DNA of 64,000 nucleotides from Prunella strophiata (taxonomy: Eukaryota > Chordata > Aves > Passeriformes > Prunellidae), in assembly GCA_036583965.1 (NCBI GenBank), contig JAZBQD010000034.1, forward strand, positions 11,596,040-11,660,039. The letters are read 5' to 3'. Position 1 is the first letter of the stretch. Every line of letters starts with the position of its first letter. Positions 27,401 through 39,625 of this stretch are shown here, piece after piece. The notes under the pieces were generated by a model. It was not told where the DNA came from and ran no database searches. It saw only the letters and a program-made list of their open reading frames with translations. The translations under genes were made by a program, and so were the position numbers.

Positions 27401-29565
27401 GTCATGACTCCTCTCTCTGGATCCACTAAATCATCCAGCATTCATTTGCCTCTGACACAGATTGTATGCTTTGGGGCTTTGGGATTTTTTTTGGTATTAG
27501 GGGGCCTTTTGTTTGGTTTAATTTATTTTTTTTTTAGTTTTATTTTATTTTATTTCCTTGCACCTATAAAAAGAACTGAAGAAAACACATTTATTCCATC
27601 ACTGCTGTTTCAGTAACTCCTAATTTCAGGGAGCTTCAGCTTTAAAATCAGCCATGCCTTAAGGATCTTATAGCATCTTATTTTATATCCACATCTCTCC
27701 TTAGTGGGTTCAGATTTTATAGACAACTTTGTGTCATTCTGGAGGGAACACATCAACGGCACCATCCCTGATATATCAGTAATGGGTTTGCAATTATGGC
27801 GGCAGGTTTCAAAATTGCTTCCTATTTGCAGCTTCTTTTTTTGCTAATGGAAACTGCAGCACATGCCACATCTGTCTGTATTTGTACATTGCCCTGCTGT
27901 AATAGAATATTGCTCGTTCTTGATTACACAGGGACATAGTCTGCCATTAAAGTGTGGATGCAGTATCTCAACAGAAACTGATGCTAAGGTTGTGCAGTTA
28001 CTTAAAAAAATACTGATAGCAAAATATGGCCCATAAGAAGTTGTTTGGATTTCTTTTTCCTTTACATACTGAGATAGGACTATTTGTGATGCCATATGTT
28101 ACTTTACAAGGGGAAGTTTCAATATATTTTATCACGGTTCTAAAATTGTTTATGGTAACTTTTTGTGAATGCTCAAAAATTGTTGATCTATACCCATTAA
28201 AGTTCCTTGTACTCGTGTTCAGCCTTCTTTTCTCTTTTACAGGCAGTGCACATGGATAGGAAATGCTTGCTCACAATCTCCAACAGCACTATCTCCAGGG
28301 GAAAAGGATTACATTTCATCTCAGGTTATAAGTTCATTACAAGTCACAAAACCTTTGCTCTGCTGAGCTTTTTAACTTATTAAGATAAGACACATGCATA
28401 AGACAGAAAGCACTTCGTCATCAGAAGAGACAAAGGCTTTATAAAAAGGAGACTAAATATAAAAACAGACATTTGTGTCACATAAGGATCCTCATTTCAG
28501 TCCATCCTTGCCTCATATTCCAATGAAAATAAACCCTTAAGTGTCTTGTTATATCCAACTTAACTTTGTTATATAAGCATGAAGAGACTAATAAATCTGT
28601 GGTCACTGATCTGAATCACTATATCCTTCCTCATGAGCAAATATATCTGGTTTACCAGCTTCCTTCATGCTGGATAACTGCAGTTCTACACATAACTGAC
28701 AGTATGCAGTATTTTAGCAGTTTATATTTATTCTAATTAAATGTGGCACAATTTCCTTTTGGATGCTGGTATCCTGAGTGAACCATAATGTAGAGATTCA
28801 TGGTTATGCTTAAGGAATACTACAGACAATTCTGTATTTAAACCACTAATTATCATATGTTTATAGATATCTCCACTGAATGCAGCACTCTGGTGTACTT
28901 TTATTAAAACAGGTTTTTTTTCAAGACAAGTTTTAAAAAGATCAGTAGATGTAAAAGACATGAGCCTCACGAGTTTCACTATTTGTAGTTTAACATAAAA
29001 ATAAAATAAACAGAGGAAATCCACTCTGCCTAATACCTCTGCTTTACCAGGAAGTACCTAGTCCCCCTGCAATATGCTATTCACCTAGCATTAAATAAAT
29101 AATACATAATGTTTAGCTAGCATAAAAGATTGCTTACCCTGACTTTACTTTAAAAAAAAAAAAAAAAGGGAACAAAATTTATCCCTTATTTATACCTTGA
29201 GTGAAGTTAATGTTATCAAACAAGAAATGAATCTGGGCCAATAAACACTGCTGTCAGATAGTGGCACATATATCCACACAGACCTGTTAAGCTTTGTCTT
29301 TCTGCATTCCAGCACAGTTCACCGCTCTGCAGAAGAGCACTGTCCTGGGACTTGCATGACATAAATTTTGTTGTTATATCTGGCATTAGCTTGATGGATA
29401 ACTCTGAACCAGCTTTATCCTCTGCTTTCACATCTGTCTAATCTAGAATACATCCCCATGTGCCTAACCATGTCAGAAAAGTGCTTTCCCACGTAGTACG
29501 GGATGCCACAAAAAGCTTCAGGACTTTGAAGCGAGAGGAAGGGTTCTCAACTCGCGCTGTGCATC

Positions 29566-30618
29566 CCGGGCCCTGAGCAGCTCCAGCCCCGGGCAGCTCG
29601 GGGCAGGGCACAGCCCATCAGCTGAGCAGCTCCAGCCCCGGGCAGGGCACAGCCCATCAGCTGAGCAGCTCCAGCCCCGGGCAGCTCGGGGCAGGGCACA
29701 GCCCATCAGCTGAGCAGCTCCAGCCCGGGCAGCTCGGGGCAGGGCACAGCCCATCACCTGAGAGGCTCCAGCCCCGGGCAGCTCGGCGCAGGGCACAGCC
29801 CATCACCTGAGCAGCTCCAGCCCCGGGCAGCTCGGGGCAGGGCACAGCCCATCACCTGAGGCAGCTCCAGCCCCGGGCAGCTCGGCGCAGGGCACAGCCC
29901 ATCACTGAGCAGCTCCAGCCCCGGGCAGCTCGGGGCAGGGCACAGCCCATCACCTGAGCAGCTCCAGCCCCGGACAGGGCACAGCCCATCACCTGAGCAG
30001 CTCCAGCCCCGGGCAGCTCGGGGCAGGGCACAGCCCATCACCTGAGCAGCTCCAGCCCTGGGCAGCTCGGCGCAGGGCACAGCCCATCACCTGAGGCAGC
30101 TCCAGCCCCGGGCAGCTCGGCGCAGGGCACAGCCCATCACTGAGCAGCTCCAGCCCCGGGCAGCTCGGGGCAGGGCACAGCCCATCACCTGAGCAGCTCC
30201 AGCCCCGGGCAGCTCGGGGCAGGGCACAGCCCATCACCTGAGCAGCTCCAGCACCGGACAGCTCCGGACAGGGCACAGCCCATCACCTGAGCAGCTCCAG
30301 CCCCGGGCAGCTCGGCGCAGGGCACAGCCCATCACCTGAGCAGCTCCAGACAGGGCACAGCCCATCACCTGAGCAGCTCCAGACAGGGCACAGCCCATCA
30401 CCTGAGCAGCTCCAGACAGGGCACAGCCCATCACCTGAGATGCTCCAGCACCGGACAGCTCCGGACAAGGCACAGCCCATCACCTGAGATGCTCCAGCAC
30501 CGGGCAGCTCCGGACAGGGCACGGCCCATCACCCGAGATGCTCCAGCCCCGGACAGCTCCGGACAGGGCACGGCCGATCACCCACCAGGCTCCAGCCCCG
30601 GACAGCTCCGGACAGCAC
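29566..30618. repeat. GC-rich 49-bp minisatellite (about 22 copies)
   Basis: The unit is GCAGCTCCAGCCCCGGGCAG + CTCGGGGCAGGGCACAGCCC + ATCACCTGA (49 bp). About 22 copies can be counted from the recurring ACAGCCCATCA block. Copies differ by one-base indels (GAGGCAG, ATCACTGAG), by GCTCGG versus GCTCCGG, and by internal deletions that give shorter units (about 33 bp, three in a row near 30330-30425). The first three copies carry CATCAGCTGAG. A 235-bp higher-order duplication is visible: the GAGG variant at 29851 and the CACTGAG variant at 29901 recur at 30086 and 30136. Open frames on the minus strand arise only because the unit is free of stops in some frames. 49 is not divisible by three, so every frame is visited in turn. 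Confidence 0.97.
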
Positions 30619-30720
30619 AACCGGGCCCCACCGCCCCCGATGGACCCTCGGCAAACCCGGCAAGAGCCAGAGCTGCACTCTGCTCTGGCAGCAGAGCGGG
30701 CACTGGTGCCCGTACACGGA
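30619..30720. other. GC-rich flank of the minisatellite
   Basis: CpG-containing, C-rich sequence without clear 49-bp periodicity follows the array, then base composition drops sharply to the AT-rich intronic background. It may be decayed array sequence or the original GC-rich seed. Confidence 0.6.
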
Positions 30721-33522
30721 CAGAAGGACTGACAGAGTTGTTCTAGAAATCAAGTGTTCAAGGTACAACACTCTTGTTATTCACCAAGAAATGCCAGGGA
30801 ATTCTGAATTCTCTCAAACTGATTTTTATAAATATTTACCAATTGTAATCAAATTTTACCAAGAACTTCAACATCCCTAGTACACACAGAAACACTATTC
30901 TAAAGCATTATTTTCTCCTGCCTTGAAGAAACAACTTGGTCTAATTTCTTCTTAATCCTACAAGTATTATTTTCAGCCTCTCTCCCATTCTCTAAAATTT
31001 AAGCATCCCCCCACTCAGTTCCAATGACTGCAGCTGCTTTTACCTTTCTACCTCAATCTTTTGTCCAGGGTCATGTTCTCTAACTGCTACCACTTGAAGA
31101 GAAAGCCAGAAAGGTCAACACACAAATACTAGAAGACAGTGCTGGAATAAACTTCTGAACAGACAGTGGAATGCAGGGAAGGAAGGATGAAGACTGATGT
31201 CCAAGCTAAAAACCACACAAAATTTATGCTGTGCAATTTTAAATGAAATTGTGTACACAGCTGCAATTTCCTGATTAGACAATTTCAAAGCAACCTGCAG
31301 AGACAGACAAGTATCACTTACCTCTATCAATCCCCATGTTAGTCAGAACTCAACCATAAACTGTGATATATTGAAACCTTTTTCAAAAACTAATCTGAAA
31401 ATAGTTACTCCGACAGTAATTTTTAATAAAGTATTTTTCTATCTACCTGGGAGAAAGCAATCAGTGAAGTAAATTTATGACACAAAGTTCATTAAGAGGA
31501 CAGCTAAGATCACAGAATTAATTGATGTCCCCGTGCACCTATTTAATGAGAATGATTTTCTGTTACCCAGCATTACAAGCCAAGTCACAGAAGTGACAGA
31601 TAAAGACCAATCTACTCCCTGCCAAAGCCACTATTGAGTAGCTTAGCAATTTATCTGTAAACTGAATTTTGAATCATATCTTAAGCCTTGAAAGTCATTA
31701 GACATTAGCTGTTCAGTCCAAATGTGTAATTCAATTTTAGCTGCCAACCTGCTACAGCAAATCCCTCAATGATAACTGCTGGAGTTATCTAGCTGATGAC
31801 AGACTGCTTACTCAGAGTTAGGACTTGGTAGCTCCTCAGCAACAAGTGCCTTTCTAAAGCTGGAAGAGTTAAGTGGTGGAAGTACAGAAAATCACACTGG
31901 AGGCAGCAGCATCACCTTAATTTTACTCTGTGTCAACTCTGCCTTCTTGTTTTGGTTGAAATCTATAAAATGTGTACCTTGTAGACTACAGATGTTTGAT
32001 TTTCAGATAGTTTGATTCTTCCAGGGACTTTGAGGGAGTCACTTCTATTTATGCTGGCGAGACACCTGATCTTTCAGGCTTTTCCAATTCCACAATGTCC
32101 TCCAAAAGGTAAAGAGAACTGTTTAATCTAACTGGTCTGTCATATACTGTGGTTCTAAGAGAACAGGAAGATAAGCAACACAAGAATCAAACTCAAGACT
32201 CACTAAAGTCTTTGACAATTTAGCCATCAGCTTCAACATAACCAAGACTTCACTACAGCTTCTTTGGACAAATCTCAGTTTTGGTTACATAAGGAAAGAA
32301 GTAATCAAACAGTCCTTGAATAAGAAGATGTTATCTAAAAGAAATAGGTTTTCATACCCCAGATGTAATATTTGAACTCCACTTTTATCCATTTGATATT
32401 ACATTCACATATGGCTCACTTGTGTGGCATTTTTTTCCTTTTATCCTTTTGTAAATTTTTCAGGAATCTGAAAAATTTACAATTTAAATTTGGATTAAAA
32501 CAAGCCCCTATGGAAAAGAAATACATTGGGGGGTGGGGAGGGCAGGACAGAGACAAGCAGTAGAATACAAGAATGGTTACCCTAAAAATGCATAAAACAT
32601 GTTGGAGAAAACATTAAATCTACAGAATTTTATGCTAGGGATATGATTTGTGACTGCAGTCTGCAGAACCCTTCTGTCAGTGAGGAAACTATTAAAGTTA
32701 TAATTTGAAACATAATACAGAAACTAACACCCTAGTTTTGTACTGACCTACTTAACTTTAGAGTCTTAGGTAATTCCTAGGGAAGCTGGATAAGTGTCAG
32801 TTAATTAGAAAAAGCTGGCTCTCTGTACCTTCCTTAAGTTAATTATTCTGACATAAATGCCATTATTTTTCCCCTTGTCCACTGCAAAAGGAAAGTGTCA
32901 AGTTTGAGAAGGGCTTTTTGAAAAAGCATATCTCCTCTGTTGTAAGAAGCTGATTATGCATTACACTCGCAGATTCAGTTTCATGTTTTCCTATTCTTTT
33001 AAATTTCATGCAAGTACATCTCAGCTGTACTTTTTGATCACATTTATATTCCAGCCTTGTCCCCCTGTTGAGTAAGAATTGCTCTAAGAGACAACCTATG
33101 CTAGGAGTGCCTGGGTAGACTTATAAATCACATTTCAACTCTGTTGTACTGCAGATCCCCTGGAATACACACACACAGTCTTCACCTTCAATTAAATCTC
33201 AAGGTGGGCTTGGAATGATAATCTCCTGGGAAGCCAGCCTGAGGTGCCTGTGTCCTGTCACAAGCCAGCCACTTGGTACATCCATTACCCAGCCAGCACA
33301 TATTCTTCAAGTGTACTGTAACCTTCCTTATGACAAAATTCACTGCAAATAATTAGCAGGACCTGAATGGTTTCTCCAGGAATTTATGTATTGAATGTAT
33401 CAATAACTGCTTAACAGAAAAACCTGTGCTTATATTTGAGGCAAAGAAAGAAAAAAGAGATGTTCTGTTAATAAATTGTTGGCAGAAAAATACTTCATTT
33501 TTCCTGTAGACCTAAATACAAT

Positions 33523-33539
33523 AAAAAAAAAAAAAAAAA
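33523..33539. repeat. A17 homopolymer
   Basis: Seventeen consecutive A preceded by CAAT; no convincing retrocopy upstream. Confidence 0.85.
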
Positions 33540-36500
33540 GAAAATGTGATAGCAAATTCCTGGTAGTGAGACCCACTGAAGGCAGGTCTGCTAGGGAAGG
33601 GACAGCAGAAAGAACCCAGTCTACAGAAATGACCTCTTACAACAAAAATCCCACCAGAGCAGGAGATATTTGGGTGTCACAGATCAGGTTCTACCACACT
33701 GCATAGCCAAGGAGCAAGACAACATCCAGCAAGGGGCTTTAAATCTCATAGACACATGATGTAAAAACCCAAGCCCTTTAAAATCTTGACACAATTCGTG
33801 TCCTTTTCTCAATGAACATTCAGAAGAAAATCCACTCCTTTGAAATTACTTTTGTTTAAGTAAATTAACATATTATATTGTTTTAAAACAGGGTTTTTTC
33901 TCCTATGATGCTGGAAGGCCTTTGGATCACCAATTCCACAAAAATCTTTCATTAATTTTACTGATCAGAAGAGCTCACAATATTCATAATTGAGTGGTCC
34001 CTTACATTTTACATTTTTACTTCTTCAGTAGAAGCAGAAATCTTTCATTTTCTGCATTCCTACAATATACTTGCTCTCCTCAGAGTAGCATTACTTTTGC
34101 AACTTAGAATAACTCTGCAAATCAATGAAAGTACACAGGTTTTCCCTCTCATCTATTTCAAGCTGAGCTGCCAGGACCCAGAATAAATTTGTGTTAGCTC
34201 TCAATTCCATGACCTTCCACTTTGTACTTTTAAATTTCATTTCATTTCTATTACCTGAGTTCCCAAGGTCTTCCAATTCTACCTGCTTGGTATTCCAACC
34301 CATCTCAGTACTGGCCATGTTTTCCAACTCCCTGCTATCAAGTTTCACTACCACACTTCTAATTTGGGGCTAAAAAAATCAGAGAAAGGTAAGAGCCAAC
34401 AAGGGGAAATGCAGTGAAGAAGTGTGAAGAGCCAGCCCAAACAGCAAAAATCATCAGTGGCAAAGCTGGAACACAAATCTCCCAGTTCCTAATCCGGTAT
34501 TTGTTTTGACACCTAACACTGCACTTCTGATCAGGTGTGAGGAGGAATTTGCAGGCTCAGAAAGGTGATGTACATTAACAGCTGACAAAATTGTCCCTTC
34601 AGTGGTTTGTGTCAGAAGTCTAATATCTATCTAATCTATTGATAACCATCCTCAGCAGGAATAGTTATGTGTAACTATCTATCCCCAGTAAGTCTGAGCA
34701 ACGTGTACACACAGATGATGATATTTCATGCCTTGCCTCTTAGGCTTGCACAGTCTCAGTGCATCCCCAGGCATAAAATGCATGGAGGTTTTAACATGAT
34801 AGCCTGAACTGAAACTCTGTAAGCAATAAAATTCAGAGAAACAGCTTAGTTAATGTTCAGAACGTGGTCTGGCAGCCTGCCATGCATAAACATGCACTGA
34901 AACCAGAGTTCATGCCAAGATTCTCAGCTTTCAACTTCATAGAAATTCCTTGTGTGGTTTATACTAGATCCTCTTAGTTCATTTAACTTTTTTCTTCCTT
35001 TTTTTAGTTTAATCCATGGCTAGTTGAACTTATTACTTTTTTATATATAAGCATTAATAATGTAATAGACATAACTCCAAGCAGAATAGAATTAGTCCGT
35101 TCGTATAATTTTGATTAAAAACAGATCTAACACTAAAATTACATTTATTCTGTGCCTTCTGTGCCAAGCCTCTATGAGCACAATGAGATGCTGCAGTGTG
35201 ACCTGTTACAACAACATGTATGCTTATTCCCATGACAATAAATGCTTCCTAAGGCTCATAAGGATTCACTTCACATCCATCTACCAAATCTGTTCTGAAG
35301 CTCTTCTCAAGCCAAAGGATCCCTCTCCACAGGTCTGATCAAAAGATTGAGGCCTTCATATTTGGGTTCCTGGTATCAGAAGGTCTAATTTGACTTTCAT
35401 AATCCTGATGTCTGCTTTTCCAAGCCTCAGATCCGCTCAAGGGAAATAGCTGGAGGTCCTCCCTAGAGAGTGCATCTTGCTTACTTTTTTCTTTTCCCAG
35501 TAATAATTACATTGATTTACTTCTTATGTTTTAGAAACTTACTAGTCAGTTACTTAAGTATGTACCAAGCCACGTTCAATATATGGATTAGGTGAATAAT
35601 AAATTCCATATTACCACAGATTCTGAGCTCTATCCTTTCTTATTTACAGCTTCAACATATAGTTGTGAGGAAGAAAAATACTATTATCCCCAGCTATAAA
35701 ATGAAACTTAGGACACAGCTAAGATTTTGTCATGTATCACACAAAGTCCATGCCAGACAAGGAAAAAGGAGTGAAAGCCAGACTGGAATAACAGGTTCAG
35801 ATTTCACTGAAAACTTATTAATACCGCAGACATTACACTGTTATTGATTCTGGGAAGATGTAAAATATACAAGAGTTTCAACAGCAAATGTTTCACAACA
35901 GATCAGTCACACTGGTCTTACTATTTATTTACAGTTGTTTGTTTTTAAAATGGAGAACTTAATCAACAATTGTGTTAAAATCACATGAAAAGATTGTGTT
36001 GTAAACTGTTGTTTTAGATACATCCCTTGAGGCCTTTGGAAAATGATGACACATTTCACACTATTGAATTCAGTCATGTTTAAAAACTTTACATGATTCT
36101 GTGGCTGTAATGCAGATTTCAAATGAGGTGTACTTCTGTGCCCTCTTTTCACAGAAAAGTAGTGACTGCTGAGACAGTAAGTGCAACTACCATGCTGCCT
36201 TTGCCCAAAAGAAATATGGATCATACTAAAAAAAAAAAAAAATCAATCATTAGTTTCTCCTCAAATTAGGCCATATTGGCCCATAGCTCAATAAGGCTGA
36301 CCAACAAATTGATTTTGAAAAGAATAACTGAAAAAGTTGAGAAATGCTTAATTTATAATTTTATATTCAATTACACATCATCTGGGTAAACAACCCTCCC
36401 AATACTGCAACATTATGACAGATTTATATGCACATCTGTGTGTGCAGATGTTTGTGCTGATGCACATAAAGTGGCCACACCCACTCAGAGCTTTGAGCAT

Positions 36501-38770
36501 CAAATCTCAGCTCCACACCTTCAGTGTTTTCCTGACCCCACAGAAGGGCACAGTCATGTAAATATTTGTGCAAATGTGTTTATATAGCACGACATAAATT
36601 TCATAGAGCAGCTAAGGGTAATTGTGCTAATTACTGCAACCTTGCCTCTGCTGATTTCTGAGGTAGGAGACTTCTGCCCTGGAGTAACTGCAGTGTCAGA
36701 CCCAAGAAAGTTTTAACTGTAACACCACTTCTGCACTCCACCCTCCTGTGCAAAGCCTATGCTGAGAACCTCATGTAGACATGATGTCTATAAATTAGTT
36801 TATTAGTTTGGCAATGAGGGGAAGAAGGATGATCATTTTCCTAGAAATCAACATTTATGCACGAAATGCTGGTCTAGTCCATCCACAGCAATGAATACTC
36901 TTATGATGCATCTCATCAGGCAGCCTTTTAAGAAGTGTTTTAACAAATATTTTAACAATCTATCCCCAACAGCACAGCCATGAAGTAAGGACCAGATTTC
37001 TTCTAACCACATCTCTGCATGCAAGAAGTGTGCTGTCACTGCTACACCTGCTATGCTGGCAGCAACTCGACCTATGCATGTCTTCATCTGTGGGCACAGA
37101 ACCTCTCATGGAAGATTATGATCCAGTAAATCAATCTGGTTGAAGACAAGTAATTAAGAGCTTGATTACATATGTAAACTTTTTATATTTTCTTTTTGGA
37201 AAAAGCTTAGTAGGAGATGATTACTACTCTCTGTTAATTTGCTCCATAAAAGGTTTCATGAATAAACATACATAAAATGCTAGTTTTTAAGTAAATCAAT
37301 AGAACCAATAAGATGGCCAGACAGAAAGATACCTAAGCTTTGCATGAACTTTATATTATTTGCTTTTGCTTGCTAGACCAGAAGGTTGGTTTTACTTTTC
37401 CATAGAATGATTCTTCCTACATAAGAGTTTTGAGGCTTTATGGGTTTTTTTTAGCATCTTCAGAAGATATAAAAAAGCATTCTTAGCCATGGAATCTTAA
37501 AATATTAGAGGTATTCTTCATGAATATTTTCCACAAGAAGAGGAACACTTTCTCTGGACTTGTGAGACATGTGTCTTGGAAAAGAGACAAGAAAGGAAGT
37601 TGCAAGGACTCCAGTTTTAAAGAGAAAAGAAAGAGGGAAGTGGAAAACATAAAAATTAGATAAATTTAAATAAAAACTTTAAGCCTTGTGATTAACATGA
37701 GGCCTCCATTTAGAAGGAGACTGTTGAAAGATTGCTTGCTACAAACCTGTCTCTAGTTAGAAGTGTTTTCAGATTAATGTGTCAATTTCATTCAATTTAC
37801 CATTTTCAAATGCTGCTCAATTCTCACATCAAGTGGGATGTAGAAATTAACAAGTGAAATCCTCAACCTCTGTTCCCCAGAAGACTAAACCAGATATTAA
37901 CAAAGATCCCCTTGAAGTCTGGTAAATCTAAGAATCCATTTTTACTGTGGAATGCCCTTCTCTGTATGAGAACTCAGCAGTCCCAGCAGGTGGATGTGAT
38001 CAGTGACTGCACGTGAGGACACACTCCAAGACAGCTGTTAATTGGTACCATTGCTAAGGCCACACTCTGTTATGCTGAGATTCTGAGCAGCATTTCTCAC
38101 ACAGAGATGACCAAAACTACAGAAAAACACAGGGAGAATGAGCTAAGCAGGGACACACCACATTTAACTGCAATACTGTGACTTCCCCTTTGCAAAGTCA
38201 GATACAATTTCAGGATCACAGAGACAAAAAAGATAAAAGTTTGACTTGTTAATATCCTATAAAAGACCAGGATTCCTAAATAAACAAAGTAATTCCTACA
38301 GAAGGGTACTACCAGAACTGCTCACTGTGCTCATGATCAACATGAACAGTAAAGCTTCCATCACCCAGTCTTGGGCAGACTGAAGCAGGGTCTTCTTCAG
38401 TGTAGAGACAGCAGAAGTAAAAGGAAGTACTTAAATATTACTTCTATTCAAAAAAAGTTACATTTCCCTATTTGCTGTCATTGCTACATGATTGTATTCA
38501 AACTAGGGGAAGTCTAGAATTAAGTTTGAGCTTAAGAATAATTTGTTTTATACAGATAACACATCATAACACATCTTGAAAATATCCCTTTTTTTCCGGA
38601 CTGCAGGAAAAAAAAAAATGAGCCAAAGCACTGCTTCCTCCAACACTATACCAGCCTCAAAGATCTCTACAGGCAGAATTGACAATAAAATTCCTTTCCA
38701 CAAGAACTGCAGGCACAAAAAGCTTCGCTGTTTACCACCTTGTGGCTTGAACTGGTAAGTATTCCTTCTT

Positions 38771-38785
38771 ACACACACACACACC
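38771..38785. repeat. Short (AC)n microsatellite
   Basis: About seven AC dinucleotides in the SPOCK1 intron, 320 bp from the coding exon donor. Confidence 0.85.
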
Positions 38786-39103
38786 ATTCCATCATTTTTC
38801 AGTTAACCAGACTCTTAAGCATCAAGCACTGAAAGTTCACTCAAAGTTCCTCCCCAGAGGAAAATCGAACACCATAAGAACAGCGAGTCTGACACTGAGC
38901 CCAGGCTGCCCCAGTCGATGGGGTAAATCAAGAATGCCAGGACTGTCCGTCCAGCTCCCAAACAGCTCTGAGCATCCTTCACACAGGCAGCAACCGGTTG
39001 CCCAAGCTGCATTTCTCTTCTACCCACAGCTCCCGGCAGCCAGCAGCCCCCTGGAAGGATGCTACGGTCAAAGGAACAAGAAACATGCGGGAAAGGGAGC
39101 AGT

Positions 39104-39109
39104 ACTTAC
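39104..39109 (-). promoter_or_regulatory. SPOCK1: Splice donor of SPOCK1 first coding exon
   Basis: Read on the minus strand the junction is CGGGAT|GTAAGT, a six-for-six match to the intron side of the U2 donor consensus. Protein similarity to SPOCK1 stops exactly here: the next in-frame residues (VSTAPF) do not resemble the DDYF sequence expected after the FRD motif. Confidence 0.9.
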
Positions 39110-39277
39110 ATCCCGGAATTTGTTCCAGTACTTGTCTTTATCGTACTGCGAAACGGTGCTCAGCCATTTGTCGTTGTCCAGGAAATTGCCATGATTGCTG
39201 TTACTCGTGATGATTTCAGGATGCCGGCTCTCCACTTGCAGGAAGCACCAGGCAGCGATCACCAGCACCCCCGACAT
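39110..39277 (-). CDS. SPOCK1: Testican-1 first coding exon (partial gene)
   Basis: This exon encodes the first 56 residues of testican-1, a secreted heparan/chondroitin sulfate proteoglycan of the SPARC family. The complete family protein (about 440 residues) carries an N-terminal testican-specific region, a Kazal/follistatin-like domain, an EF-hand extracellular calcium-binding domain, a thyroglobulin type-1 domain and an acidic tail. Visible here are a start methionine, a short hydrophobic signal peptide (about residues 2-17, containing AAWCFLQVESRH, near-identical to mammalian SPOCK1), and the testican block NHGNFLDNDKWLSTVSQYD followed by KYWNKFRD. The exon ends after a whole codon (GAT, phase 0) at a perfect GTAAGT donor (39109-39104). 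The AAWCFLQVESRH and DKYWN matches favour SPOCK1 over SPOCK2 or SPOCK3. The start is chosen because it matches the mammalian N-terminus. An in-frame ATG at 39502-39500 would add 75 low-complexity residues and is unlikely to be used. The remaining exons are not seen in this window and should lie to the left of it. Confidence 0.93.
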
Positions 39278-39340
39278 CTGCAACGAGAGGAGCGGAGCGG
39301 AGAGCGGAGCGGAGAGCGGAGCGGAGAGCGGAGCGGCGAG
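39278..39340 (-). promoter_or_regulatory. SPOCK1: Candidate splice acceptor with repetitive pyrimidine tract before the SPOCK1 ATG
   Basis: Directly 5' of the start codon the minus strand reads CTCGTTGCAG|ATG, an acceptor-like CAG. It is preceded by a roughly 55-nt CT-rich tract built from about four 12-bp units GCTCTCCGCTCC. If used, the ATG is the first codon of exon 2 and the 5' UTR lies in an upstream exon. The tract is interrupted by one or two G per unit, so it is weaker than a pure polypyrimidine tract. The alternative is an unspliced 5' UTR that merely contains the repeat. The splicing interpretation is an inference. Confidence 0.45.
39285..39340. repeat. 12-bp tandem repeat (GGAGCGGAGAGC)
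   Basis: About four near-perfect copies of a 12-bp purine-rich unit lie 8-63 bp upstream of the SPOCK1 start codon. On the coding strand the repeat is the C/T-rich GCTCTCCGCTCC. Because it sits in the leader or at a splice acceptor, copy-number change could alter translation or splicing. Confidence 0.9.
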
Positions 39341-39505
39341 GGGCGGCGGGGCGGCGGCGGCTCCTCGGGCACCGAAGTTTTCAGGGGACCCAACTCGGGG
39401 CCACTCGCCCCTCACGGCCCTCGCCAACTTCTGGCTGCGGAGCTGCCGGCTGCGCCGAGACCCGCGGCCCCCCGCCCGGCCCGGAGGGGCGGGGAACAGC
39501 ATCAG

Positions 39506-39541
39506 TAACAACAACAATAATAACAACAATAATAACAACGA
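39506..39541. repeat. AAC/AAT trinucleotide repeat
   Basis: An interrupted run of AAC and AAT triplets (about 12 units) lies within the CpG island, an AT-rich interruption in otherwise very GC-rich sequence. On the SPOCK1 strand it reads GTT/ATT. If the proposed first intron is real, the repeat lies in it. It produces spurious poly-Asn and poly-Leu open frames. Confidence 0.9.
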
Positions 39542-39625
39542 TAAAAGCAAAACGGGCCACTGGGGCCGCGCGGGGAGCAGCCAGGGGACAGCAGCGGTAC
39601 GGAACCGCAGCCGAGCACCCCGCGG

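Larger units (their letters stand above)
1..39103 (-). other. SPOCK1: SPOCK1 first coding intron (part), no exon found
   Basis: Everything to the left of the donor at 39109 should be intron on the minus strand, and it runs off the window. This agrees with the very large 5' introns of SPOCK1 in other amniotes. No continuation encoding the expected DDYFRNW...KPFDQ sequence was recognised, although a very short exon cannot be excluded by eye. The sequence is AT-rich and full of stop codons. The longest open frames (for example 176 codons at 4839-5369 plus) resemble no protein I know. Content beyond the listed repeats is unique-looking sequence with occasional AT-rich patches that resemble conserved non-coding DNA. 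Confidence 0.7.

Noticed and set aside
29518..30522. Series of 79-108-codon minus-strand open frames with CPAPSCPGLELL-like repeats
   Set aside because: They are translations of the 49-bp minisatellite. The unit is not a multiple of three, start and stop positions are arbitrary, and there is no similarity to known proteins.
35334..35344. Minus-strand FDQ codons that might end the next SPOCK1 exon (KPFDQ)
   Set aside because: The upstream in-frame sequence contains a stop and lacks the expected DYFRNWNPNKP context.
39503..39550. Poly-leucine stretch upstream of SPOCK1 resembling a signal peptide
   Set aside because: It is the complement of the AAC/AAT repeat, and the frame opens with TTG rather than ATG there; the real signal peptide starts at 39277.
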